Shown here one piece after another: positions 50,604 through 59,429 of a DNA stretch of 64,000 bases (its first letter is position 1; the number at the start of each line of letters is the position of its first letter). Source of the DNA: Maridesulfovibrio sp050916235 (GTDB lineage Bacteria; Desulfobacterota; Desulfovibrionia; Desulfovibrionales; Desulfovibrionaceae). A program made the translations under genes and the position numbers. Location: NCBI RefSeq assembly GCF_050916235.1, contig NZ_CP104854.1, positions 744,001 through 808,000 on the forward strand. Reading direction: 5' to 3'. Below the pieces are notes generated by a model that searched no databases, was not told the DNA's origin, and was given only the letters and a program-made list of their open reading frames with translations.

Positions 50604-51482
50604 ATGAACAAAAAAACGACTACACTGACTGCCCCGGCAAAGGTGAATCTTTACCTTAAGATAGTCTGCAAAAGGGAAGACGGTTACCACGAACTCGACA
50701 CACTGTTCCTGCCGTTTCCTGCTCTTGCCGACACACTTGAAATAACTGAAACCGGCACAGGCTGTACCATACATTGTCCGGATTTCGATCTGCCTGCCGA
50801 GGACAACCTTATATATAAAGCATGGGACCGGTATGCCGATGCAACCGGATTCCGCCCCGGACTGCATGTGGAACTGATCAAGCGCACCCCGACCGGCGCG
50901 GGCCTTGGCGGCGGAAGCTCCGATGCAGCAACAATGCTGCGTTTTCTGAATGGACATCCCGGCAGTCCCGGTATGGAACATGGCGCACTCAACGCCCTTG
51001 CCGCCAAGCTCGGAGCGGACGTGCCTTTCTTCCTGCTTGACGGTCCGGCCTGGGCCAAAGGAATAGGTGAAATTCTCACCCCCTGCGAGGTTGACCTTTC
51101 TGGGCTTACTGGGGTATTGGCCTGTCCGGATGTGCACGTTAACACTGCCTGGGCATACAAGGCATGGAGCAGCAGGGAAAGATCAGATATTCTGAAAAAA
51201 ATCCCGTCCTTCAGCTTGACAACTTGCACCAACGGTAATATTAAAACGGCCTCTCAAACGAGGGTGACTTTGTTCAATGACTTTGAAGAAGTCGTCCTTC
51301 CCGAGTTTCCCGCTATACGGAAAACAAAGGAATATTTATTGAAAAACGGAGCCTGCGGGGCTGTCATGAGCGGAAGCGGTGCCAGTGTAATTTCGTTCTT
51401 CAGGAATGATAAAGAAGCTGAAATTGCCGCAGCCGGACTCAGAGCAACCGGAACAGCCTCTGTTCTTCACAGATTTTCATAA
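50604..51482 (+). CDS. ispE: 4-diphosphocytidyl-2-C-methyl-D-erythritol kinase IspE
   Basis: IspE phosphorylates CDP-methylerythritol in the MEP isoprenoid pathway. The 292-residue protein has the GHMP kinase motifs: PAKVNLYL with Lys13 and Asn15, the ATP loop PTGAGLGGGSSDAA (96-109) and GADVPFFL with the catalytic Asp139; GSGAS near the C terminus is the third GHMP motif. The ribosome site is weak. tRNA-Gln follows 31 bases later in the same direction, and prs after that. With IspH at 11.7 kb it feeds the hopanoid route seen in this window. Confidence 0.95.
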   Translation: MNKKTTTLTAPAKVNLYLKIVCKREDGYHELDTLFLPFPALADTLEITETGTGCTIHCPDFDLPAEDNLIYKAWDRYADATGFRPGLHVELIKRTPTGAGLGGGSSDAATMLRFLNGHPGSPGMEHGALNALAAKLGADVPFFLLDGPAWAKGIGEILTPCEVDLSGLTGVLACPDVHVNTAWAYKAWSSRERSDILKKIPSFSLTTCTNGNIKTASQTRVTLFNDFEEVVLPEFPAIRKTKEYLLKNGACGAVMSGSGASVISFFRNDKEAEIAAAGLRATGTASVLHRFS

Positions 51483-51513
51483 TTAAAGTATATTTTTCTA
51501 CATAATCTAGTGC

Positions 51514-51589
51514 AGGGATGTCGCCAAGTTGGCAAGGCAACGGGTTTTGGTCCCGTCATTCGTGGGTTCGAGTCCTACCATCCCTGCCA
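51514..51589 (+). tRNA. tRNA-Gln (anticodon TTG)
   Basis: Acceptor AGGGATG (51514-51520) pairs with CATCCCT; the 3' end is G-CCA (51589). The anticodon arm ACGGG-TTTTGGT-CCCGT has TTG at 51547-51549. The gene lies between ispE and prs on the same strand, 31 bases after ispE and 41 bases before prs, so it may be processed from a longer transcript. Confidence 0.95.
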
Positions 51590-51630
51590 AATTCTTTTCC
51601 TGTCCCGAGTGGTCAAGGTGGAGACCGACA

Positions 51631-52572
51631 ATGAACGGTGAACTCAAGATTATCAGCGGCTCGTCAAATCTGGCGCTTTCGGAAGCAATCTGCGACCATC
51701 TCGGCAGCAAACTCACTCCCTGTCTGCGCGAGAAGTTCAGTGATGGCGAAATCCGCATCGAAATTCAGGACAATGTGCGCGGCTGTGACGTATTCGTAGT
51801 CCAGTCTACCTGTGATCCTGTAAACTTTCACTTCATGGAGCTCTGCCTCATGCTGGACGCGCTCAAAAGAGCCAGCGCCCGCCGCGTGACCGCCGTTGTT
51901 CCCTACTACGGGTACGCAAGACAGGACCGCAAGGTTTCTCCCCGCGCCCCCATCAGTGCAAAACTCTGTGCCGACTGCCTGACCGTTGCAGGCATGAAGA
52001 GACTTGTCACCATCGACCTGCACGCAGGCCAGATTCAGGGCTTCTTCAACCTTCCGGTAGACAATATTTACGCTGCTCCCGTACTTCTCGAAGAACTGCG
52101 CACCCGTGAGGAAGACATGGTTATGGTTTCCCCTGATGCAGGTGGAACTGAACGCGCTAGAGCATACGCAAAACGCCTCAACGCCGGACTGGCCATCGTC
52201 GACAAACGCCGCGATGCCCCCAACCAGGCCAAGGCCATGCATGTCATCGGCGAAGTAAAGGATAAAACCTGCGTGGTCATGGACGACATGATCGATACCG
52301 CAGGCACCATGTGTCAGGCTGCCCGGGTTCTCATGGAACACGGCGCAAAAGATGTAATTGCCTGCGCTACCCACCCGGTTCTTTCCGGGCCTGCAATGGA
52401 CAGACTGTCTGCAGCACCTTTCTCCGAGGTTATTGTTACAAACACTCTGCCCATTCCCGAAGAGAAAATCGCCAAGTGCAACAAGATCAAGGTTAAATCT
52501 GTTGCCGGAATTCTGGCAAAGTGCATCCACAACGTGCACACAGAATCTTCCGTAAGCGTTCTCTTCGTATAA
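51631..52572 (+). CDS. prs: Ribose-phosphate pyrophosphokinase (PRPP synthetase)
   Basis: Prs makes PRPP from ribose-5-phosphate and ATP for nucleotide, histidine and tryptophan synthesis. The 313-residue protein has ISGSSNLALSEAI and the KFSDGEIRIEI region at the N terminus, YARQDRK, the flexible catalytic region with ISAKLCADCL and the PRPP loop VVMDDMIDTAGT. The frame is open upstream through the tRNA to 51529, but ATG 51631 with GGTGGAG is the true start and gives the usual length. rplY follows 69 bases later. Confidence 0.97.
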   Translation: MNGELKIISGSSNLALSEAICDHLGSKLTPCLREKFSDGEIRIEIQDNVRGCDVFVVQSTCDPVNFHFMELCLMLDALKRASARRVTAVVPYYGYARQDRKVSPRAPISAKLCADCLTVAGMKRLVTIDLHAGQIQGFFNLPVDNIYAAPVLLEELRTREEDMVMVSPDAGGTERARAYAKRLNAGLAIVDKRRDAPNQAKAMHVIGEVKDKTCVVMDDMIDTAGTMCQAARVLMEHGAKDVIACATHPVLSGPAMDRLSAAPFSEVIVTNTLPIPEEKIAKCNKIKVKSVAGILAKCIHNVHTESSVSVLFV

Positions 52573-52641
52573 ATAAGCCTATTCCCACCCTCTGCCGGTC
52601 TATTTCTGAGCGGCAGCAGGTTAAAACATAAGGAGATAACT

Positions 52642-53247
52642 ATGTCTGAGAAAGCAGTTCTCAAAGCGGAACTCCGCACTGAAACCGGCAAGTCCGCTAA
52701 CCGCAAGATTCGTAACAAGGGTCTGGTTCCCGTTGTTTTCTACTCTCAGGAAGGCGACAACAAGGTTCTGACTGTTAACGAAATCGAATTCGTTAAAATG
52801 TACCGTACAACCGGTGCAACCCGTGTTTTCAGCCTCGAAGTTGAAGGCAAAGCCTACGACACCCTGGTCTGGAAAGTTCAGAACGATCCCGTTCGCCCAC
52901 GTGTTAACCACATCGACTTCCTGGGTGTAACTCCCGGCAAAAACATCAAGGTTGATGTTCCCGTTGTTACCGAAGGCAGAGCTCCCGGTGTAAAGCTCGG
53001 CGGCCGCATGGCTGTCTACCGCAACAAACTGTCTGTTTCCTGCACCGCAGAGACCCTGCCCGCAGTTATCTCTGTTGACATCAGCAAGATGAATGTTGGC
53101 GACACTCTCTTTGTTAACGAAATCGACCTCGGCGAAGGTGCAAACGTTCAGTTTGACAGCAACTTCGCTCTCGTCCGCTGTGCTGCAGGCCGCGGCTCCG
53201 CCAAGGCTGCTGAGGAAGAAGACGGCGGCAAGAAAAAGAAAAAATAG
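52642..53247 (+). CDS. rplY: Ribosomal protein bL25, Ctc-type
   Basis: bL25 binds 5S rRNA in the large ribosomal subunit. The 201-residue protein is the longer Ctc (TL5) form: an N-terminal 5S-binding part (MSEKAVLKAELRTETGKSAN, RKIRNKGLVPVVFYSQ) and a C-terminal Ctc domain, followed by an acidic and lysine tail (AAEEEDGGKKKKK). The ribosome site is AAGGAG. It lies between prs and pth, the usual order in Desulfovibrionaceae and many other bacteria. Confidence 0.95.
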   Translation: MSEKAVLKAELRTETGKSANRKIRNKGLVPVVFYSQEGDNKVLTVNEIEFVKMYRTTGATRVFSLEVEGKAYDTLVWKVQNDPVRPRVNHIDFLGVTPGKNIKVDVPVVTEGRAPGVKLGGRMAVYRNKLSVSCTAETLPAVISVDISKMNVGDTLFVNEIDLGEGANVQFDSNFALVRCAAGRGSAKAAEEEDGGKKKKK

Positions 53248-53271
53248 CTTCTCGATACATACGTGTATTCG

Positions 53272-53300
53272 GGCCCCGGAATTTCCGGGGCCTTTGCTAT
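53272..53300 (+). terminator. Terminator of rplY
   Basis: GGCCCCGGA (53272-53280) pairs with TCCGGGGCC (53284-53292) around a 3-base loop, followed by a moderate T-stretch. Confidence 0.7.
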
Positions 53301-53353
53301 TTTCAGGACCGGACACAATTTTCAGAATTAAGCTTTTACGGTAGGTTCTCCAC

Positions 53354-53971
53354 ATGGAATACAAGGCACTCATCGCCGGTCTCGGCAACCCCGGACCCCA
53401 GTATGCCAAAACCAGGCACAACATAGGCTTCATGGCCGTTGATGCCCTGGCTGAAATGGCAGCCTCCCGCAAAAGCATGCGCTACAAGAAAATGGACCTT
53501 TCCGGCGACTACGAACTTTTCTCCGTAACCGTGGCCGGAAGCAACGTGCTTGTCACCAAACCGCTGACTTATATGAACCTGAGCGGCAAAGCCGTGGCCG
53601 CCATATGCGGCAAATATTCCATCCCGGTCGGAAATGTCTTCGTCATTCACGATGAGCTCGACCTTCCTGCCGGAAAGATGAAATTCAAGAAAGGCGGCGG
53701 CAACAACGGACACCGGGGGCTGGAATCAATCCAGCAGACCATGGGCTCACCGGACTTTTTCAGAATACGGGTCGGCATAGGCAGACCGGAATTTTCATCA
53801 CAGGTGAAAGATTATGTTCTGGAAGAATTCACCACGGAAGAGCTTGATACGGCAGCGCAGATGTCCCAGGCAGCCATAAAGGGCCTGAACCTTTATTTCA
53901 GGCGCGGGCAGGGCGATGCAACACAGTTCATGAACTCCTTTGTTCCGGAACCAACTGACAAGCAGTCGTAG
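53354..53971 (+). CDS. pth: Peptidyl-tRNA hydrolase
   Basis: Pth releases tRNA from stalled peptidyl-tRNA. The 205-residue protein keeps the known active-site residues: Asn12 and His22 (GNPGPQYAKTRHN), Asn75 (TYMNLSG), Asp100 (VIHDELD) and Asn117/118 (GGNNGHRGL). The ribosome site is AGGT-like and weak. It follows rplY after a terminator and precedes carD by about 220 bases. Confidence 0.95.
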   Translation: MEYKALIAGLGNPGPQYAKTRHNIGFMAVDALAEMAASRKSMRYKKMDLSGDYELFSVTVAGSNVLVTKPLTYMNLSGKAVAAICGKYSIPVGNVFVIHDELDLPAGKMKFKKGGGNNGHRGLESIQQTMGSPDFFRIRVGIGRPEFSSQVKDYVLEEFTTEELDTAAQMSQAAIKGLNLYFRRGQGDATQFMNSFVPEPTDKQS

Positions 53972-54192
53972 ACTATTTTCTTCATTTCGGTTAGACTACA
54001 TTTTCGCAACAATTCCCCCAAATAAAAAGTTCACTAAATCGGGGTTCAAAGGAAATAGAAAGGAATTCGCTGCAACCGCAGGCCAAATGTCCTTTTTGTA
54101 CTTGATCGCGCCAACATAAAAGCGGAATGGATACAGACAGATGATACTTCCGCCCTGTACAGCATTTCTTTTGCAATTCCAAGGAGCCATGA

Positions 54193-54708
54193 GTGTTTGA
54201 GTTAGAGCAGCTGGTTGTCTACCCCTCACAGGGTGTCGGCAAAGTAGAACGTATTGAGAGTCAGGAAATCGGTGGCGCTACCGCCGAATTTTATATAGTC
54301 CGCATTCTGAGCAACAATGTGACGCTCATGGTCCCTGTCATGAACGCCAAGAACGTCGGCCTGCGGGCTGTCTGCGACAAGGAAGCAGGTCTTAAGATAT
54401 TCGAATGCCTCAAGGACAGATCCGACTTCACCGGTTATACTGGACAGAACTGGAACAGACGCTACCGTGAATACTCTGAAAAGCTGAAAAGCGGCGATCT
54501 TCAGGATGTTGCCTACGTGCTGAAAGAACTGTTCCTCATCGGCCGAGACAAAGAGCTTTCCTTTGGCGAACGCAGACTGCTGGAGCAGGCCATGGGACTG
54601 GTTTCCATGGAGCTGTCTTTCGCCCTCGGTCTTGAGCAGGAAGAAATCAAGACTGAAATCAATGAACTTTTCAGTGACGTACTTGAGAAGCAGGACGCGG
54701 AATCCTGA
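54193..54708 (+). CDS. carD: CarD-family transcription factor
   Basis: A 171-residue RNA polymerase-binding regulator. The N-terminal Tudor-like RNAP interaction domain (about 1-60, LVVYPSQGVGKVERIE) is followed by a helical DNA-binding domain (about 65-165). CarD proteins stabilise the open promoter complex, often at rRNA promoters. The start is GTG 54193 with AAGGAG seven bases upstream; an ATG three bases upstream is out of frame. It precedes rho by 340 bases. Sequence length fits the family. Confidence 0.93.
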   Translation: MFELEQLVVYPSQGVGKVERIESQEIGGATAEFYIVRILSNNVTLMVPVMNAKNVGLRAVCDKEAGLKIFECLKDRSDFTGYTGQNWNRRYREYSEKLKSGDLQDVAYVLKELFLIGRDKELSFGERRLLEQAMGLVSMELSFALGLEQEEIKTEINELFSDVLEKQDAES

Positions 54709-55047
54709 AAAATACACTCAAACAACTTGTCATAAACGATTCTTTCAGTTAATGCCCTATTAGTTGCAGCCGCAGGAATACGCCCTAATCATTTATCCAG
54801 AATATGATGCATGCAAAAGCCTGACTAGCCGACTGCCACAGGGCAATGCGGGAAGAGTTGACGAAAGTTGATTTTTAATATTCGCGCAGAAATTCTGCCC
54901 CTCGCTTAGGAAATAAATCCAACACAATACATTCATTAATTTTACGCAGAAGAAACTTGCCGCGTACAGAAAACTCGTGTGCGCTTGGCTGTTCTTTTGC
55001 AGTAAAAAATTTAATATTTTATAAACTTTTAACTCCGGTTATACAGT
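54709..55047 (+). other. Long leader region of rho
   Basis: About 339 bases between carD and rho with no credible gene. It is AT-rich in its last part. Long untranslated leaders before rho are common and used for autoregulation, so an attenuation site here is plausible; I did not find a clear terminator in it. TTGACG at about 54859 lacks a good -10 at the right distance. Confidence 0.5.
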
Positions 55048-56322
55048 ATGGGCCAAGAAAAAAAGACAAACAACCTGAACCTGACTGAACTGAAACTAAA
55101 GAACATGTCGGATCTAATGGATCTGGCTGCCAAGTTTAAAGTTGAAAACCCCAACGGAATGCGTAAGCAGGAACTCATCTTCGCCCTGCTCCAAGGTTGC
55201 GCGCTGCAAAACGGCCAGATATACGGTGAAGGGGTTCTTGAAGTTCTTCCCGACGGATTCGGCTTCCTGCGTTCCCCAACTTACAGCTACATGCCCGGGC
55301 CGGACGATATATACGTCTCCCCCTCCCAGATAAGAAGATTCGGCCTCAGAAAAGGAGACATTATTTCCGGGCAGATCCGGCCTCCCAAAGAAGGAGAGAG
55401 ATACTTCGCTCTGCTCAGGGTAAACGAGATCGGCCTTGAAGCACCTGAGCATTCAAGAAATCTGGTTCTCTTCGACAACCTGACTCCCATCTACCCGGAC
55501 AGCCGTTTCAAGATGGAAAACGGTCCCACAAATTTCAGCTCACGAGTCATCGATATTCTTTCCCCCATCGGACGCGGACAGCGCGCACTGCTTGTTGCAC
55601 CGCCCCGCACAGGGAAAACCATGATGCTCCAGAATATCGCCAACTCCATCAACGCAAATCATCCTGACGTAGACCTGATCGTCCTGCTCATTGACGAGCG
55701 TCCCGAAGAAGTCACCGACATGGCACGCACCGTTAAGGCAGAAGTTGTCAGCTCCACTTTTGACGAACCTCCGCAGCGCCATGTGCAGGTTACCGAGATG
55801 GTGCTTGAAAAGGCCAAACGTCTGGTTGAACGCAAACGCGACGTTGTCATCCTGCTTGATTCCATCACTCGCCTCGGTCGCGCATACAACGCAGTTACTC
55901 CCTCTTCCGGCAGAGTCCTGTCCGGAGGTCTGGATGCCAACGCCATGCAGCGCCCCAAAAGATTCTTCGGTGCGGCACGCAACCTTGAAGAAGGCGGCAG
56001 TCTGACCATCATAGCCACCGCACTTATTGATACCGGCTCCCGTATGGACGAAGTTATCTTCGAAGAATTCAAGGGAACCGGCAACATGGACCTCTATCTT
56101 GACCGCAAGCTGGCTGAAAAGCGCGTTTTCCCGGCTATCGATATCAACCGTTCCGGTACCCGCAAGGAAGAGATGCTGCTTGATCAGGATGTTCTGAACA
56201 AGGTATGGATCCTGCGCAAGCTTCTCGCCCCCATGAACACCATCGAGTCCATGGAATTCCTGCTCGACAAGATGAAGGGCACCAAAGATAATGAAGAGTT
56301 TTTCGATATGATGGGCAAATAG
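55048..56322 (+). CDS. rho: Transcription termination factor Rho
   Basis: A 424-residue hexameric RNA helicase. The N-terminal RNA-binding domain has the RNP1-like GFGFLRSP; the ATPase has the Walker A loop PRTGKTMML (about 191-199), the SSTFDEPPQRH segment and the DSITRLGRAYN Walker B region, with VLSGGLDANA and the R-loop further on. The leader upstream is long. The ribosome site is weak (no clear SD), which may allow self-control. It ends at a strong terminator. Confidence 0.97.
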   Translation: MGQEKKTNNLNLTELKLKNMSDLMDLAAKFKVENPNGMRKQELIFALLQGCALQNGQIYGEGVLEVLPDGFGFLRSPTYSYMPGPDDIYVSPSQIRRFGLRKGDIISGQIRPPKEGERYFALLRVNEIGLEAPEHSRNLVLFDNLTPIYPDSRFKMENGPTNFSSRVIDILSPIGRGQRALLVAPPRTGKTMMLQNIANSINANHPDVDLIVLLIDERPEEVTDMARTVKAEVVSSTFDEPPQRHVQVTEMVLEKAKRLVERKRDVVILLDSITRLGRAYNAVTPSSGRVLSGGLDANAMQRPKRFFGAARNLEEGGSLTIIATALIDTGSRMDEVIFEEFKGTGNMDLYLDRKLAEKRVFPAIDINRSGTRKEEMLLDQDVLNKVWILRKLLAPMNTIESMEFLLDKMKGTKDNEEFFDMMGK

Positions 56323-56347
56323 TATATTGCCATGTATGAACAGACTC

Positions 56348-56377
56348 AGGCCTCATGATCCGTCATGAGGCCTTTTT
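56348..56377 (+). terminator. Terminator of rho
   Basis: AGGCCTCATGA (56348-56358) pairs perfectly with TCATGAGGCCT (56363-56373), followed by a T-run. Confidence 0.88.
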
Positions 56378-56535
56378 CTTTGCCGTTTCCCGAATCCGGG
56401 GTTTACAACCCCCCTGTCAGAACTTAATGTTCCTGATAAGAAGTATGACAGATTTATTTATGTCACCACCTGAATTTTCTACATGCCCATGTTGTCAGCA
56501 AGACTATCAATCCAATATAAACAACATATTATATC

Positions 56536-57990
56536 ATGATTTTCAGAAACAGGATCCTGCTGCAGGCTACAACCCTACTACTGCTTTTCGTAATGTCTCT
56601 CTGGATTACCCCGCAGGCAACGGCTTCCTCCATATTCGGTGATTTCACTGTAAGAGATGAAATTGAGCTGGGTAAGGAATTCGACAAGATGGTACACCAG
56701 CGGATGCCAGTAGTTCTCGACCCGCAGGTTACCGACTACGTAAAAAAACTTGTGGCGCGTGTAGCCAGGGAAATGCCTCCCCAGCCGTTTCCGATTACCG
56801 CAGCGGTAATTCAGAACAACTCCATGAACGCTTTCGCAGTTCCTGGTGGATATATTTATGTATACACAGGGCTGATCCTGAACCTTAAACATGAATCCGA
56901 GCTCGCTGCTGTAATTGGCCACGAACTTGCGCACGTATCCCTGCGCCATGTGGCCCGTCGCATTGAGCAGATGAAATTAGTCAATATTGCCAGCGCCCTC
57001 GGTACTCTTGCCGGTATGCTGATCGGCATGTCCGGCGGAAGCAATGCCGGCAACATCGGGAGCGCACTGGCCATCGGATCAATGGGAGCCGGACAGAGTG
57101 CTTATCTGTCTTATACTCAGGCCAACGAACGCGAAGCCGACCACCTAGGCATGAACTACCTAATTGCCTCCGGCTTCAACCCCGAAGGTATGGTAAACAG
57201 CTTCAAGGTAATGAAACAGAGACAGTGGTATGTGAGCAACAGCAACATCCCGACCTACCTTTCAACTCACCCGGGTCTTGATGCACGCATTGATTACCTG
57301 AATGAAAGGTTCCGCAGAATGCCTCCCGCCTACTTCCAGCGCCGCGACGACGATGCCCAGTTTCATAAGATACAGACTCTTATCAGGGCGCGGATGACTG
57401 ATCCTGAAGTAGCGCTCGCCCATTACAACAATATCCCCGAGGATCAGCGGACCTGCCTTGACCATCTCGGACAGGGAATAATCCTCTCGCGCATGAAGAA
57501 AAATCAGGAAGCGGAAAAAGCCTTTGAACAGGCCCACACCGAATGTCCCGGAGACACCCTGATCCTGCGCGAAGAAGGCCGCTTCTACTTCACCATCGGT
57601 AAGATGGACAAGGCCGCACCGCTGCTCAGGGAAGCCTACATGCGCGACCCGCAGGACGCCATGACCCTGTTTTTCATTGCCAGGGTTGATGCTGCGCGCA
57701 AGAATTACGCGCAGGCAATCCTGACCATGCGCAGGGTAGCTGAAATGGTCCCCAAAGATCAGGAAATACATTACCATCTTGGGCGCATGCTTGGCGAATC
57801 CGGGAATTATTTCGAGGCACACATACAGCTAGCTTATGCATCCCTGTACGGCAACAACCCCAAGCAGGCAGAGTTCCACCTGAAGAAAGCCGAAGGACTT
57901 GCCCGCACCCCCGAACAGAAAGAGCTGCTGCGCAAACTGCAGGAAACAATCAATCCCCCGGAAAATGGAGGCAGAGGGCCAAAACAATAA
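56536..57990 (+). CDS. BepA-like M48 metalloprotease with TPR domain
   Basis: A 484-residue periplasmic protease with a signal peptide (about 1-30), an M48 domain with zinc motif HELAH (His129, Glu130, His133) and the third-ligand segment EREAD (Glu200), and C-terminal TPR repeats (about 320-470). It resembles E. coli BepA, which oversees outer-membrane protein assembly. The long glycine-rich helix after the active site (ALGTLAGMLIGMSGGS) resembles the BepA lid or membrane-contact region. Start ATG lies in AT-rich DNA with no good ribosome site. It overlaps a possible small gene at its 3' end and lies downstream of rho. Confidence 0.92.
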   Translation: MIFRNRILLQATTLLLLFVMSLWITPQATASSIFGDFTVRDEIELGKEFDKMVHQRMPVVLDPQVTDYVKKLVARVAREMPPQPFPITAAVIQNNSMNAFAVPGGYIYVYTGLILNLKHESELAAVIGHELAHVSLRHVARRIEQMKLVNIASALGTLAGMLIGMSGGSNAGNIGSALAIGSMGAGQSAYLSYTQANEREADHLGMNYLIASGFNPEGMVNSFKVMKQRQWYVSNSNIPTYLSTHPGLDARIDYLNERFRRMPPAYFQRRDDDAQFHKIQTLIRARMTDPEVALAHYNNIPEDQRTCLDHLGQGIILSRMKKNQEAEKAFEQAHTECPGDTLILREEGRFYFTIGKMDKAAPLLREAYMRDPQDAMTLFFIARVDAARKNYAQAILTMRRVAEMVPKDQEIHYHLGRMLGESGNYFEAHIQLAYASLYGNNPKQAEFHLKKAEGLARTPEQKELLRKLQETINPPENGGRGPKQ

Positions 57991-58168
57991 AACAGATCAG
58001 CCACCGCCCTCTCCCGTCTTGTCCGGTTCACGCTCCATGATAGAGAGCAGCAGAGGATACAGGGAGCAGTGTGAACTTTATGATCTCCCACCTGTTGTCC
58101 TGCTGACCATGTTCCGGGCTGATGTGTCTCTCACTCCGAAAATTGTCTGTGGATCCGGTCAGCCATAA
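57965..58168 (+). CDS. Possible small ORF overlapping the 3' end of the M48 protease gene
   Basis: A 67-codon frame starting at ATG 57965 inside the last codons of the protease gene, in another frame, with CGGAAA just before it. Codon use is plausible for this genome, and overlap would permit coupling. The protein is polar with a hydrophobic patch near its end (LPPVVLLTMF) and matches nothing known to me. It may be a chance frame. Confidence 0.3.
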   Translation: MEAEGQNNKTDQPPPSPVLSGSRSMIESSRGYREQCELYDLPPVVLLTMFRADVSLTPKIVCGSGQP

Positions 58169-58445
58169 CCGGACCCATTCTTTTATGGCGAATTAAAACC
58201 TTGCCAAACAGCCCTGCATACAATAATCCTCCGTTTCCGAGACTTGTGGTTTAGGGCTACATGGGATAAAGTTTTGTGTTCTTCCGCCATTCAACTCTAT
58301 TGAACGACTGCACAGCAGCCAGTCGGCCCACGGAAGATACAGGGGGCCCACCCCTTGCGACCGACAAACATTGATCCACAACAATAGAAATCATTTCAAG
58401 TGATTATTATACATTGTCACTTGAGAGAGTTAACATACTTTCATA

Positions 58446-59429
58446 ATGATCATTACAAAATCAATCGAAGAAATCATCCGGCCTGAAAATGGAGCCTGTG
58501 TAACCATAGGCAATTTTGACGGTGTTCACAAAGGACACCAGAAACTGATCTGCAGCACCTGCCAGAAGGCTAAAGCCAACGGACTGAAAAGCGTTGTGGT
58601 AACCTTCGACCCTCACCCCCTGCGGGTGCTGGTCAACAGCAAAACCCCGCCCTTTATTACCCTTACTTCGCAGAAGCTGGAACTAATCGCCCTGCACAAC
58701 CCGGACATTATTCTGGCTCTGAAGTTCAGCCGGGAAATTGCAGCCCTGTCTCCTGAAGAATTTGTAAAGAAATTCCTTCTCGACCCGCTGAATATGAAAG
58801 AGATGGTCGTGGGATACGACTACGCTCTCGGCAAAGGCCGCAGTGGTAATTACAAGGTACTGGCTGAACTCGGCGATAAATACGGATACGGCATAGAACG
58901 TCTTGACCCGGTCATAATCATGGATGCGGTGGTCAGTTCCTCGCGTATCCGCGACATGGTTCAGGAAGGCAACGTCTGGGATGTACGCCCGTTGCTGGGC
59001 CGGTTCTATCAGGTCCGAGGCGAAGTTGTTCACGGCATGAATCGGGGTGGACGGCTGCTCGGTTTTCCTACCGCCAACATCAAACTTGAAGACGAGCTTT
59101 TCCCCAAGACGGGAGTCTATGCCATACGCGTTGAAGTGGACGGCAAGGTCCTGCCCGGAGTTGCCAACATCGGCAAGAACCCGACCTTCGGCAACGATGC
59201 CCTTTCGGTCGAAGCACACATCCTTGATTTTTCCCACGACATTTACGGCAAGAATATCAGGGTCCATTTCATCCAGCGCATCCGTTCCGAACGCAAATTC
59301 AACGGTCTGGACGAGCTCAAGGAACGCATTGGAATTGATATAGGTCTTGCCAGAGAAATACTTTCATATCCCGAATCCCAGGTGCGTCCCGGACTGCACC
59401 TGACTGAATCCGGTTCCGGAGCCTGTTAA
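58446..59429 (+). CDS. ribF: Bifunctional riboflavin kinase / FAD synthetase
   Basis: RibF turns riboflavin into FMN and FAD. The 327-residue protein has an N-terminal adenylyltransferase domain (GNFDGVHKGHQ, residues 22-32; the FDGVHxGH motif) and a C-terminal kinase domain with GRLLGFPTANI, with the PTAN magnesium site. The start ATG 58446 has a weak ribosome site. The stop overlaps the start of the CLC gene as TAATG, so the two are coupled, an unusual pairing. Confidence 0.95.
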   Translation: MIITKSIEEIIRPENGACVTIGNFDGVHKGHQKLICSTCQKAKANGLKSVVVTFDPHPLRVLVNSKTPPFITLTSQKLELIALHNPDIILALKFSREIAALSPEEFVKKFLLDPLNMKEMVVGYDYALGKGRSGNYKVLAELGDKYGYGIERLDPVIIMDAVVSSSRIRDMVQEGNVWDVRPLLGRFYQVRGEVVHGMNRGGRLLGFPTANIKLEDELFPKTGVYAIRVEVDGKVLPGVANIGKNPTFGNDALSVEAHILDFSHDIYGKNIRVHFIQRIRSERKFNGLDELKERIGIDIGLAREILSYPESQVRPGLHLTESGSGAC

